Source of the DNA: Paracoccaceae bacterium | Lineage (GTDB): Bacteria; Pseudomonadota; Alphaproteobacteria; Rhodobacterales; Rhodobacteraceae | NCBI GenBank assembly: GCA_028285485.1 | Contig: JANQPC010000012.1 | Span: 1 to 54,188, forward strand | Reading direction: 5' to 3' | DNA: 54,188 nucleotides | Shown: one piece after another, positions 27,495 through 36,171 of the stretch | How the letters are laid out: each line of letters begins with the position of its first letter | How positions within the stretch are numbered: the first letter of the stretch is position 1 | Program-made: the position numbers and the translations under genes | Notes under the pieces: generated by a model | Told to the model about the DNA's origin: nothing | The model's input: the letters and a program-made list of their open reading frames with translations, nothing else | The model's database searches: none

Positions 27495-28550
27495 TCAGCC
27501 GATGCCCAGCATCGCCTTGTTGGCGGCCTCGTCGGTGCCGCCGCTGGCGAAATCGTCAAATGCGGTTTCGGTAACGCGGATGATATGTGCCTTCACAAAT
27601 TCCGCCCCTTCGCGCGCGCCGTCCTCGGGATGCTTCATCGCGCATTCCCATTCCACCACGGCCCAGCCATCGAAATCGTATTGCGTGAGTTTCGAAAAGA
27701 CAGCGCTGAAATCCACCTGCCCGTCGCCAAGAGACCGGAAGCGCCCAGCGCGGTTCACCCAAGACTGATAGCCGCCGTAAACGCCCTGCCGCCCGGTTGG
27801 GTTCAACTCGGCATCCTTGACGTGAAACATCTTGATGCGCTCGTGGTAGATATCGATGTTGTCGAGGTAATCCAGCGCCTGCAACACGTAATGCGACGGG
27901 TCGTAGAGCATGTTGCAGCGCCCATGGCCGCCCAGCCGATCGAGGAACATCTCAAAGCTGATCCCGTCATGCAGATCCTCTCCGGGGTGGATCTCATAGC
28001 AGATATCAACGCCGTTTTCCTCGGCATGATCCAGGATCGGGCGCCAACGCGCCGCAAGCTCATCAAACGCGGCCTCCACAAGGCCCGCGGGCCGCTGCGG
28101 CCAAGGGTACACATAAGGCCAGGCCAGCGCACCGGAGAAGGTGACATGCGCGCCAATCCCCATGTTGCGGCTGGCGCTGATGGCCTTCATCACCTGATCA
28201 ACGGCCCATTCCTGCCGCGCCTTGGGGTTGCCGCGCACAGCCTCGGCGGCGAACCCGTCAAAGGCAGTATCATAGGCCGGATGCACGGCCACGAGCTGGC
28301 CCTGAAGATGGGTGGAGAGTTCGGTGACCTCCACACCGTTTGCGGCGCCCACCCCCTTGAATTCATCGCAGTAATCCTTCGAGCTGGCCGCGGCATCCAG
28401 ATCGATCAGCCGCCCGTCCCAACTGGGCACCTGCACGCCCGCATAGCCGCAATCAGCCGCCCATTTGGTGATGCTGTTCCAGCTGTTAAACGGCGCCTCA
28501 TCGCCGGCGAACTGCGCCAGAAACAGCGCCGGCCCCTTCATCGTTTTCAT
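27495..28550 (-). CDS. Sugar isomerase/epimerase, xylose-isomerase-like TIM barrel
   Basis: A 351-residue AP-endonuclease-2/xylose-isomerase-like barrel. The predicted metal ligands are Glu186 (CYEIHPGED), Asp217 (LYDPSHY), His243 (FHVKDAE) and Glu300 (AVVEWECAM), the standard E-D-H-E set of the superfamily. The family includes epimerases, isomerases and dehydratases for sugars and inosose. It ends 22 bases before the Gfo/Idh gene and follows lacI, so all three probably form one transcript. The two enzymes likely catalyse consecutive steps on the imported compound. Confidence 0.9.
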   Translation of the reverse strand: MKTMKGPALFLAQFAGDEAPFNSWNSITKWAADCGYAGVQVPSWDGRLIDLDAAASSKDYCDEFKGVGAANGVEVTELSTHLQGQLVAVHPAYDTAFDGFAAEAVRGNPKARQEWAVDQVMKAISASRNMGIGAHVTFSGALAWPYVYPWPQRPAGLVEAAFDELAARWRPILDHAEENGVDICYEIHPGEDLHDGISFEMFLDRLGGHGRCNMLYDPSHYVLQALDYLDNIDIYHERIKMFHVKDAELNPTGRQGVYGGYQSWVNRAGRFRSLGDGQVDFSAVFSKLTQYDFDGWAVVEWECAMKHPEDGAREGAEFVKAHIIRVTETAFDDFASGGTDEAANKAMLGIG

Positions 28551-28589
28551 TCCATCCTCCCATGGGTCGTCTTTTCGTTTTTTGCCGTG

Positions 28590-29630
28590 TCACGTCAGGT
28601 TCTCGCGGATCACGATATCGATGCGGATCCGTTCCTGCGGTTCAAAGATTTCAACGCCGTCGCAGCGGGCGCGGAGCACGCGCAGGGCGCTGCGCACGAG
28701 GTGGCCCACATTTTGCGTGATCACCGCATCCACCTCGCCATCCAGCAGGGCCTGCCGGGTCACAGGCGTCATCTCATGGGCGATCACCACGCGGCCTTCC
28801 AGATCACCCGCGCCGCGCAGCGCCTCCAGAAGCGGCGTGTTGCCGGAGCCCATGGAATAGATGCCGCGGATGTCGCCATAGCTTGCGAGCGCCTCGCGCA
28901 CGCAGCGCCGCATCCGTTCCGGATCATCATGGGATTCGATGGAGGGCAGAACCTCGAGCGCGGGAAACTCATCGGCCATCACGGCATCAAAGCCAAAGCG
29001 GCGTTCGATACTGTCTCGCGCCTGCATGGTGTTTGTCACCACAAGGATATGGCCCGTGAGCCCGCGCAGAAACCGCCCCATCAGCACCGCCGCCGTGCGG
29101 CCCGCGGCAAAACTGTTGATGCCCACAAAGAAATCGCGGGCAGAGCTTGGCAGATCCGAGACAAGCGCCACAACCGCAAGACCTTCGTCTTTCAGCCGGT
29201 CCACCGCATCGCGCACCTGCGGGGTTTCTGGCGCCATGATCGCCACCCCATCAAGCCGCGCGGTGTTAAGCCCGTTCAGCGTGCGCGCGACGGCGTGAGG
29301 GTCATGGGATGGGATCGGGATCATCTCCACCAGCGCGCGCTCGGCAAATTGCGCGCCCGAAGCCTCCTGCACTGCACTGCGCAGCGTATCCACGAACTGG
29401 TTCGGGCCTTCCGGCAAAACGATGGCAAAGCGGTATTGGCGGCGGCGGGCGAGGTTGGCGGCATGGGTATCGCGCACATAGCCGATGCGTTCGACGGCGG
29501 CCTTCACCCGGGCGACGGTTTTTTCACGTACGCCGGGGCGCTCGTTCAGCACCCTGTCCACCGTGGCGAGGCTCACGCCGGCCTCGCGGGCCAGGTCATG
29601 CACCGTCGGTTTCGGGATCGCGGCCTTCAT
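28590..29630 (-). CDS. LacI-family transcriptional repressor
   Basis: A 346-residue regulator. The N-terminal helix-turn-helix and hinge are clear: PTVHDLAREAGVSLATVDRVLNERPGV (described by DLAREAGVS, ATVDRVLN). A periplasmic-binding-protein-like effector domain follows from about residue 65. The ATG at 29630 is the natural start; a TTG at 29666 would place the start inside an operator. Two degenerate copies of the transporter operator precede the gene, suggesting autoregulation. It is first in an operon with isomerase and dehydrogenase. The effector is probably the transported compound or a derivative. Confidence 0.93.
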   Translation of the reverse strand: MKAAIPKPTVHDLAREAGVSLATVDRVLNERPGVREKTVARVKAAVERIGYVRDTHAANLARRRQYRFAIVLPEGPNQFVDTLRSAVQEASGAQFAERALVEMIPIPSHDPHAVARTLNGLNTARLDGVAIMAPETPQVRDAVDRLKDEGLAVVALVSDLPSSARDFFVGINSFAAGRTAAVLMGRFLRGLTGHILVVTNTMQARDSIERRFGFDAVMADEFPALEVLPSIESHDDPERMRRCVREALASYGDIRGIYSMGSGNTPLLEALRGAGDLEGRVVIAHEMTPVTRQALLDGEVDAVITQNVGHLVRSALRVLRARCDGVEIFEPQERIRIDIVIRENLT

Positions 29631-29653
29631 TCGGGGGAGGGTATGGGTGCACC

Positions 29654-29669
29654 TGAGGTACGTCAATCA
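29654..29669. promoter_or_regulatory. Degenerate LacI-type operator before lacI
   Basis: TGAGGTACGTCAATCA shares 14 of 16 bases with O1 (26193-26208); the right half-site is weakened. It lies 24 bases upstream of the lacI start, a position suited to autorepression. Confidence 0.6.
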
Positions 29670-29674
29670 AAACC

Positions 29675-29690
29675 GGAGGTGCGCCCCGGT
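29675..29690. promoter_or_regulatory. Second degenerate operator before lacI
   Basis: GGAGGTGCGCCCCGGT matches O2 at 11 of 16 positions, centred 21 bases (two helical turns) from the other lacI operator. Both half-sites are imperfect, so binding would be weaker. Confidence 0.4.
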
Positions 29691-29746
29691 TCCGGGCCTG
29701 CGGCGCGCATCTCGCGCCGCAGTCTTTGGTGTTGCTCAGCGGCGGA

Positions 29747-30526
29747 TTAGTCGAAGACCGCCGCGATATGATCCACGTTCACGCCTTCCTTGATCTCCCG
29801 CAGCCGGGCGTAGACAAGCGCGATCGCGATCCCGCCAAGGGCGTAGGTGATCCCGGAAACGAGCGCAAAGCCGATGGTTGCCAGCGCCGTGCCGCCTGCG
29901 GCCATCAACATGCCCACAAGGAAGGTTGCCACAACCTGCACCACCATGGTGAGGATCATGACCACGATGAAAAGCCCAACGATGGGCCAGCGGTATTCCT
30001 TTGTCAGCGCTGCGCTGCGCCCGAGCGATCCAAAGCCGCCGCGTTCAATCACGGCCACGGGCGCCATCACGTAGAAGACGGCGTAGACCCAGAGCATCCC
30101 GATCAGAAGTGCGAACGCGCCGATCATCATCAGCACGAAGACTACGATCGAAAGCACGGCGATCGGGATCACGGCGGGCAGGGCAGCGCTGAAATACGTT
30201 CCCAGCGAGTTGGTGCGGCCAAGCTTGGCGTCATAGGCCAGCTGGATCAGCAGCGCGGTCACGAGCCCGTAGATCATCGTGTTGATCACGATCGACAGAA
30301 CGCTGCCGACGATCACGCCCGTGGGATCTGTCAGTTCGGGATCGCCCAGCCCCACCGCCGCATCGAAGCCCAGGAAAAGCGAATTGATCAGCACGCCCAG
30401 GATGGCGCCGAAGGCACCCAGAAGGAGCACCTTGAAAAACTTGGAGAAAAAGATCGAAAAAGCCTCGGATATGATCGAGCCCACGCCGAGCGGCTGTTTC
30501 GTTTCCGTCATGGTGATGTCTGCCAC
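29747..30526 (-). CDS. Multi-pass membrane protein of unknown function
   Basis: About 259 residues with roughly six hydrophobic segments, and a conserved-looking start LGVGSIISEAFSIFFSKFFKVLLLG. The segment WVYAVFYVMAPVAVIERGGFGSLGRSAALTKEYRW (parts: MAPVAVIER, LGRSAALTKEY) resembles the YciC/glycerophosphodiester-phosphodiesterase membrane-domain family, in which such proteins are common but uncharacterised. A GTG at 30526 with GAGG upstream is my preferred start; an ATG at 30511 is an alternative. It lies 151 bases after the RDD gene and may be the end of the MoxR operon or a separate unit. Confidence 0.8.
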   Translation of the reverse strand: MADITMTETKQPLGVGSIISEAFSIFFSKFFKVLLLGAFGAILGVLINSLFLGFDAAVGLGDPELTDPTGVIVGSVLSIVINTMIYGLVTALLIQLAYDAKLGRTNSLGTYFSAALPAVIPIAVLSIVVFVLMMIGAFALLIGMLWVYAVFYVMAPVAVIERGGFGSLGRSAALTKEYRWPIVGLFIVVMILTMVVQVVATFLVGMLMAAGGTALATIGFALVSGITYALGGIAIALVYARLREIKEGVNVDHIAAVFD

Positions 30527-30677
30527 GTCATCGTCCTCACGTTTCCACCTACCCAGCAAAAACAGTGGAGCAGTTCAAAAGTATCGCAGCCCGCGCATGT
30601 GATGGCCAACCCGCCCGCGCTCTGGCAAGGGTTCTTTCCGGTTTGCCTTAAGGGCGGTGCAGGCTGTGACAAAAGCC

Positions 30678-31628
30678 TCACGTTTTCGGGCCGTTCTCCG
30701 CCTTTTCCGCCCTGTGATGCTTGTCAGAGCGCCGGTCGCCAAAAATCTGGCGCTGCTCAAGATGCGCGCGCTGGGCGTTGTAAAAGGCCCGCAGAAAGGC
30801 TTCGTGATCCTCGGGCGCCACGGCATCGGAATAGCCGATCTTCTTGCGGATGCGTTCCACGATCGAAGCCAGCGTGGCGGTGTTTCGGGCGGCCTGGTTC
30901 GCCTGGATCCGCCCATCCTGCGCGCGCAGAAGCGTTTCAAGCGTTTGCAGCTCAAACCGCCCGTAATGATCGAGCTGATGCGAGAGGAACGTGATCGGTT
31001 TGTCTTCCTCGCGCGCGGTGCTGACAGGCGTTTTTGCCAGGTCTGACAGCAGGATCGGGTCGGGCAGATGCACCACATGGGTGCCGGCCAGCATATCGCC
31101 AAGCCGCATGCGGTGCGGGTTCGAGAGCGGGATCGCCAGCGCCATCAGCACCCAGGCGAACGCAATCCAGGATGCCAGCGCGCTCTCAGCCGTCAGGGTC
31201 AGAACCAGAGTGGCGGGCAGGAATACTTCCGCCTCTTTCAGGATGTTGCGCAACACAAGCGCATGGGTCGTAAGCGGCCCCCCGAAATGGGAGACGACCT
31301 TGATCTTCATCAGCCGCTTGCCCAGCGTCTGCCCGTTCCACACCAGTTCCGTCAGGATGTAATAGGGCACCCGGATCGCGAAGAAGAGAAGCGATCCGAT
31401 CACCGTTACCGTGTTGGGCCCGGCGATATCGGTGAAGACCAGCAGGATCACAAGCGAGACGGCGAAGCCGAGGGTCAGCAGGATATCGGTGATCTGCGCC
31501 CCGAGCCGCGCCCCGATCCCGGCAATCGGCAGGCCAAGCTCCACGCCTTCGGGGGGCATGATGCGCCCGGCGGCGCGGCGCCGCTCCGCGCGCCGTTCCT
31601 TCCGCGTCATCGTCTCCACCGCGCTCAT
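30678..31628 (-). CDS. RDD-family membrane protein
   Basis: A 316-residue inner-membrane protein. The RDD domain spans about residues 30-180: GIGARLGAQITDILL, in which the RDD residues appear as R, Q and D, several transmembrane helices, the QTLGKRLMKIKVV motif, and RMRLGDMLAGTHVV at its end. A charged cytoplasmic C-terminal tail of about 130 residues follows (LDHYGRFELQTLETLLRA). The ATG overlaps the stop of the SpoIIM-like gene by 4 bases. RDD/SpoIIM pairs accompany MoxR/DUF58 genes in many bacteria; function unknown. Confidence 0.9.
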   Translation of the reverse strand: MSAVETMTRKERRAERRRAAGRIMPPEGVELGLPIAGIGARLGAQITDILLTLGFAVSLVILLVFTDIAGPNTVTVIGSLLFFAIRVPYYILTELVWNGQTLGKRLMKIKVVSHFGGPLTTHALVLRNILKEAEVFLPATLVLTLTAESALASWIAFAWVLMALAIPLSNPHRMRLGDMLAGTHVVHLPDPILLSDLAKTPVSTAREEDKPITFLSHQLDHYGRFELQTLETLLRAQDGRIQANQAARNTATLASIVERIRKKIGYSDAVAPEDHEAFLRAFYNAQRAHLEQRQIFGDRRSDKHHRAEKAENGPKT

Positions 31629-32626
31629 GCCCGCTGCCTCCCGGCCAGCACGAACCAGGCCAGCCACAAAAGCCCGATGCCCCAGCCCACCGCGTAGCGC
31701 GTGGTCATATCCTGGATCAGTTGCCGCCCGAACCCTTCCAGAACCGCGGCGGCCAGCAGCATCAGCGCTGCGATCAGGGCGAGCTTCAGCGCATCCCGCC
31801 CGGCATGGCGCAGCGCTTCGCTGCGCGTGCGTTGCCCCGGAAACAGCACGGCGGCCCCAAGCTTCAGCCCCCCGCCACAGGCAATGCAGATCGCCGAAAG
31901 CTCTGTCACCCCGTGGATCGAAAGCCAGCCGCCGATATCCCAGCCCAGCCCCCGATCCACATGTAGCGCCACGAAGGCCCCGATCAGCAGGCCGTTATAG
32001 AAGGTCAGAAGCACTGCGGGCAGGCAGGCGAATACGCCAAGGCCGAACACGAAAATCGCGATGCGGGTGTTGTGCGAAAACAGGTATGTCGCAAAGGCGC
32101 CAAGCCCGCTTGCTTCGGGATCTTCGTCATAGATGATGCTGCGCAGGAACTCGGTTGAGGCATCGGGCCCGCGCCCGCCTGCAAGCTCGGCAGGGATGAA
32201 CACATAAAACCAGTCGGCACTTTCGAAATAGAGGATGTAGCCCACAAACGCGCCGAGCCCGAGGCAGAGAAACCCCATGAGCACGAAGAACCACGATTGG
32301 CGCATGGCCCGCGGCGCGCTTTGGGTGAAGAACCGCGTGAAGATGCCGCCTAGCCGTTCCTGCGGGGCATAGACGCTGAGATAGGCGCGCGCGGCAAGCG
32401 CTTCGAGATAGTTCAGAAGCGCGCGATCCAGCGAGATTTCCCGTGCGATGGCCAGCGATGTGGTGGCCTGGCGGTAGAGCGAGGCCAGATCGCGCGCCTC
32501 GGCGAAATCGAGCGTTTGCGCGCCGCCCTTTTCCGCCTTCGTCACCAGCGCTTCAAGCCGTACCCAATCGGCCTCGCGTTCCTGCCGGAACCGGGCCGAG
32601 CGGATCAGAACGGCATCGTCAGACAT
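31625..32626 (-). CDS. SpoIIM-like (DUF95) membrane protein
   Basis: A 333-residue integral membrane protein of the stage II sporulation protein M family. The soluble helical N-terminus (1-105) is followed by about five membrane helices; HGVTELSAICIACGGGLKLG is the recognisable family segment with its conserved glycines. The organism does not sporulate, and family members outside Firmicutes are of unknown function. It overlaps both neighbours (DUF58 stop, RDD start) by 4 bases or fewer, confirming operon structure. Confidence 0.9.
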   Translation of the reverse strand: MSDDAVLIRSARFRQEREADWVRLEALVTKAEKGGAQTLDFAEARDLASLYRQATTSLAIAREISLDRALLNYLEALAARAYLSVYAPQERLGGIFTRFFTQSAPRAMRQSWFFVLMGFLCLGLGAFVGYILYFESADWFYVFIPAELAGGRGPDASTEFLRSIIYDEDPEASGLGAFATYLFSHNTRIAIFVFGLGVFACLPAVLLTFYNGLLIGAFVALHVDRGLGWDIGGWLSIHGVTELSAICIACGGGLKLGAAVLFPGQRTRSEALRHAGRDALKLALIAALMLLAAAVLEGFGRQLIQDMTTRYAVGWGIGLLWLAWFVLAGRQRA

Positions 32627-33912
32627 CAGATCAGCTCCCGTTCCTTGATGTCGAGATAGGCCGAAATCAGGCGCCCGGTCACCTGTTCGGGCTTTGCATC
32701 GATCACCGTGATCCCCAGACGGTTCAGCCGCTCCAGCACAAGCCGGCGCTCTGAGATCGATTGATCCGCCGCCACCAGCGTGGCCACGCCCGTCATGTTC
32801 CCCGGCGCCTCAAGAAGCACGCCCTCAATCTCGGGGTCACGGATCGCCACGAAGATAATGAGATGTCGTTTCGCGAGAATGCCAATGTTTTCAAGCATCA
32901 GCTCGGCCGAGGTGGTATCCACGAAATCGGTGAAGATGATGATCAGGCTGCGCTTGGGGGTGCGTGCGTTCAGCTCGGTCAACGCCAGCGTGTGGTTCGT
33001 TTCGCGATCGACGTAATCAAGTTCCGCGGCCCAGCTTCGCATCCGCACGAAGGCTGCACGGCCCGCCTCGGGCTTGGCAAAGGCGCGGGGGCGCACATCA
33101 TAGGCGAAATGCCCCACCAGATCGCCGCCCACCGCCGCCGCCCAGGCCACCGCCAGCGCCGCCGTTACCGCGTGATCGATCTTTGGCAGCCCGGCAATTT
33201 CCTCGCGCATCAGAAAGCCGTTATCCATCGCCAGGATCACGTGGTGATTGCGTTCGGCCCGAAGTTCCTTCGCCAGCAGCACCCGTTTCCGGGCCGACCG
33301 CTTCCAATCGATGGTCTTCACGTCCATCCCGGCCTGGAATTCGCGCAGCTGGTGGAACTCTGAGCCATCGCCGACGGCGCGGTTCTCCTTCACACCGAAA
33401 AGCGTGCTGATCACCTGTGTGGTCAGCGCGCCCGACTGCACGATGCGGATGTTGGGAACAACGCGGAGTTCGGCCCCAAGCGGTACTTTCGGCACAAGTT
33501 CAAACAGCCCCAGCCGCGAGGGCCAGAGCAGCCAGACATGGGGGATCGCCCACACCCCCCGACGCCGCGCTGCAACGGGGACGGCCATCTCGCCCGCGGC
33601 GGGGAAGATGGCCTCGCCGGGGCCTTCAAGCCCCTCCGGCCAATCAAACCGCACCCGCTGCCCCTCTGCCGGGCGCGCATCCCGCAAGGTGAGGGTTGCC
33701 TCCTCGCCCACAAACACCTCCGCGGGGGCCTCAAACCCCAGGGCGCGGTTCCGGCGGGCGGAGAGCGCGAGATCGCCTAGCGCGGCGAGCGCCAGCGCCG
33801 CCCAGGGCAAAAGCGCCAGATCGCGCAGCGCACCGCCCAGCACCGCCACAAGCAGCGTGAAGACAAGGGCGGCCAACGCCAGCGCAAGGCATCTGCGGGA
33901 GGGGCGGATCAG
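32626..33912 (-). CDS. DUF58 protein (MoxR-associated, vWA-like)
   Basis: About 428 residues: two N-terminal membrane helices (LALALAALVFTLLVAVLGG and ALLPWAALALAALGDLAL), a beta-rich domain, and the DUF58 core FQAGMDVKTIDWKRSARKR, followed by a von Willebrand A-like region (ILAMDNG, IIIFTDFVDTTS). No ATG is available near the expected start. A CTG at 33912 overlaps the moxR stop (CTGA) and has GAGG seven bases upstream; a TTG at 33876 is the alternative and lacks such a site. Partner MoxR ATPases are thought to act as chaperones on such proteins. Confidence 0.88.
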   Translation of the reverse strand: MIRPSRRCLALALAALVFTLLVAVLGGALRDLALLPWAALALAALGDLALSARRNRALGFEAPAEVFVGEEATLTLRDARPAEGQRVRFDWPEGLEGPGEAIFPAAGEMAVPVAARRRGVWAIPHVWLLWPSRLGLFELVPKVPLGAELRVVPNIRIVQSGALTTQVISTLFGVKENRAVGDGSEFHQLREFQAGMDVKTIDWKRSARKRVLLAKELRAERNHHVILAMDNGFLMREEIAGLPKIDHAVTAALAVAWAAAVGGDLVGHFAYDVRPRAFAKPEAGRAAFVRMRSWAAELDYVDRETNHTLALTELNARTPKRSLIIIFTDFVDTTSAELMLENIGILAKRHLIIFVAIRDPEIEGVLLEAPGNMTGVATLVAADQSISERRLVLERLNRLGITVIDAKPEQVTGRLISAYLDIKERELI

Positions 33913-34865
33913 TGCGGCGCCTCGATCTGATTGAGAATACCTTCCAGCACCAAATCGGGGGAGCGGCCCTCGATCTCTGCCCCGGGGCCCAGAACGATCC
34001 GGTGCCGCAAGGTGGCCACGAACAAGCGCTTCACATCGTCGGGGATCGCGAAATCCCGCCCCGAAAGCGCGGCGGCAGCCCGCGTGGCCAGCGCCAGCGC
34101 ATCGGCGGCCCGGGTTGAGGCGCCGTGGGAGATATCGGAGGTCTGCCGCGTCGCGCGGATAAGGCGCAGGATGTAGGCAAGGATCTCGTCTTCGAGGATA
34201 ATCCCATCGATCACCGCGCGGCATGCGGCCAGGGCCGGGGCATCGAGCACGGTTTGCACCGCATCGGTCTCGCCACCGCCCCGCACAGGCGTTGCGGCGT
34301 GCTGGCGCAGGATCGCCATCTCCACATCTTCGGGCGGAAATTCGACCATTACCTTGAACAGAAAGCGGTCAAGCTGCGCTTCTGGCAGCGGGTAGGTGCC
34401 CTGCTGTTCGATCGGGTTCTGGGTGGCGATCACGATGAAGTTTTCGCCGAGCGAATGGTTCGTGCCGTCAATCGAAACCGTCTGTTCGTTCATCGCCTGA
34501 AGAAGCGCGGCCTGCGTTTTCGGGGGCGCGCGGTTGATCTCGTCAGCCAGCAATACCTCGCTGAAGACGGGCCCTTTGGTGAGGATGAAGTCATTGGTTT
34601 GAAAATTGAAAATCGAGGTGCCCAGCACATCGCCCGGCATCAGATCCGGGGTGAACTGGATACGCCCGAATTTCAGCGAAAGGGCGGCGGCAAAGCTGCG
34701 CGCCAGCAGGGTTTTCGCGGTGCCCGGCGGGCCTTCCAGCAGAACATGGCCGCGCGCGAAAAGCGCGATCAGCAGCAGGTCAACAACGTCTTCCTGCCCC
34801 AGCACGGCCTTGCCGATCTCGGCGCGCAGGCGGTCAGCTTGCGCGCTTAGTGCCTCCAGTGTCAT
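33909..34865 (-). CDS. MoxR-family AAA+ ATPase
   Basis: A 318-residue AAA+ protein. Walker A is GPPGTAKT (45-52), Walker B is ADEINRAPPK (107-116), sensor 1 is FIVIATQNPIEQQGTYPLPEAQLDRF (parts ATQNPIE, LPEAQLDRF) and a lid domain follows from about 230. MoxR proteins are thought to remodel or activate partner proteins, here presumably the vWA-like DUF58 protein. The ATG at 34865 lies 32 bases inside the preceding DUF4350 gene; this is a longer overlap than elsewhere in the operon but matches the conserved N-terminus. Confidence 0.95.
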   Translation of the reverse strand: MTLEALSAQADRLRAEIGKAVLGQEDVVDLLLIALFARGHVLLEGPPGTAKTLLARSFAAALSLKFGRIQFTPDLMPGDVLGTSIFNFQTNDFILTKGPVFSEVLLADEINRAPPKTQAALLQAMNEQTVSIDGTNHSLGENFIVIATQNPIEQQGTYPLPEAQLDRFLFKVMVEFPPEDVEMAILRQHAATPVRGGGETDAVQTVLDAPALAACRAVIDGIILEDEILAYILRLIRATRQTSDISHGASTRAADALALATRAAAALSGRDFAIPDDVKRLFVATLRHRIVLGPGAEIEGRSPDLVLEGILNQIEAPH

Positions 34866-36171
34866 CGGTGATCTGCTCCAATACGTCATCTAGGTCATTG
34901 ATCGCGGCCAGCGCATGGCGCTCGGTTGCCCCGGCGGGCAGCGCCTCGATCGTGTTGAGGCGTTCGGCCAGCGGCCGGGCAAGGCGCGGATGGCGCCGTT
35001 TGGTGTAGGCCAGAAATGCATCCGGGTGCGCGAGTTGGCGGGCATGGGCATGGCCGAAAAGCTGCGTGGCCGTCGCCGCCAGGCGCGCGCGCATATAGTC
35101 TTCCGCAAGGGCCCCGTCGCGGCCCGAAAGCAGCATCAGCCGGGCCCGCGCGGCAATCGCCATCGTCTTGCTCGCTCCCATCCCCGGCGCAGGCGCGAGC
35201 GGGCCGAAGCGCACGCCCGCCCGCCACAAAAGCAGCGCAAAGGCGATGGCGAGCCCAACCCAGATCAGCGTGAAGGGTGGGGAGAAGAAGCGCAGAAGGT
35301 CTGACCAGCTGCGCTCGCGCATTGAACGCTGGGCGTCTGAGACGAGCCAGTTGCTTTCGCTGTAATCCACCAGGATCCGGCCGGGCCGCGCGATATCGGC
35401 CACCACATCGCGAATGATAAAGGCATTATCGCCCAGGGTAAGCCCATGATTGTTCAGCAGATCCGGATCCGAGAGCACATAGGCGGTGCGTTGATCCCCG
35501 GTTTCGGCAATCGGGCATTCGCCGAGGATCATCGCATCCTCATCGCCGATGATGGGCCGGCACCCGGGCGCGGTGAAAAGCTGCGCGGCATAGATCGTGG
35601 CGCGCCTGCGCGCCCCCTCGGGGCTTACATAGCCAAGCTCCAGAAACGGGCGCGTGGCGTTTTTGATCTCAAACCCATCGCCCCCGATGAGATCATCGCC
35701 CAGACGCGCGATGCGCTGCGTATCGGCGCGCAGGATCGGGTGCGCGATCCGGGTCAGCCGCATGCCGCTGCGCCATTTCGGCAGCACAATGAGCGCCGGC
35801 ACACGCTCCATCTTCGATTGGATCGTCCAGAGATCGAGATCGTATTCATCCTGCTGGCCGATCAGCGCTTCCTTCGTGGCGGGCGGGATGCGCTCTTCAT
35901 CGAGTGCGGTATCGTAGATCGGCACGATCAGCAGCCCGATCTCTTCGGCCACCAGTGGCCATCCTCCGAAAAAGCTTTGCGCATCATTGCCTTGCGCGGA
36001 AAGCCAGATCCGAACGCCGTCCAGCCCCACCGGGGAGTTGCGCAGTTCGGGCTTGCGCTGCGATATGGCGTAAACCGTGGCGGCAAGTATGGTGATCGCA
36101 ACGATGCCCAAAAGGATCGTCTTACCCCCGATCCCCTGCGATCCGGGTTCGCCCTGCGTGGTATCCGTCAT
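34834..36171 (-). CDS. DUF4350 domain membrane protein
   Basis: A 445-residue protein anchored by an N-terminal helix (TILLGIVAITILAATVYAI, about 18-36) and a second helix near residue 310 (LIWVGLAIAFALLLWRAG). The periplasmic domain between them fits DUF4350, with GNDAQSFFGGWPL and VDYSESNWLVSD. The cytoplasmic tail is helical. It commonly accompanies MoxR and DUF58 genes. The ATG at 36171 overlaps the stop of the DUF4129 gene by 4 bases. No enzymatic motif was seen. Confidence 0.87.
   Translation of the reverse strand: MTDTTQGEPGSQGIGGKTILLGIVAITILAATVYAISQRKPELRNSPVGLDGVRIWLSAQGNDAQSFFGGWPLVAEEIGLLIVPIYDTALDEERIPPATKEALIGQQDEYDLDLWTIQSKMERVPALIVLPKWRSGMRLTRIAHPILRADTQRIARLGDDLIGGDGFEIKNATRPFLELGYVSPEGARRRATIYAAQLFTAPGCRPIIGDEDAMILGECPIAETGDQRTAYVLSDPDLLNNHGLTLGDNAFIIRDVVADIARPGRILVDYSESNWLVSDAQRSMRERSWSDLLRFFSPPFTLIWVGLAIAFALLLWRAGVRFGPLAPAPGMGASKTMAIAARARLMLLSGRDGALAEDYMRARLAATATQLFGHAHARQLAHPDAFLAYTKRRHPRLARPLAERLNTIEALPAGATERHALAAINDLDDVLEQITDDTGGTKRAS

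Noticed and set aside
27363-29750. A 795-codon plus-strand frame across the Gfo/Idh, isomerase and lacI genes
   Set aside because: It spans three well-supported genes on the other strand, including their junctions, and its translation shows only low-complexity Arg/His/Ala-rich sequence.
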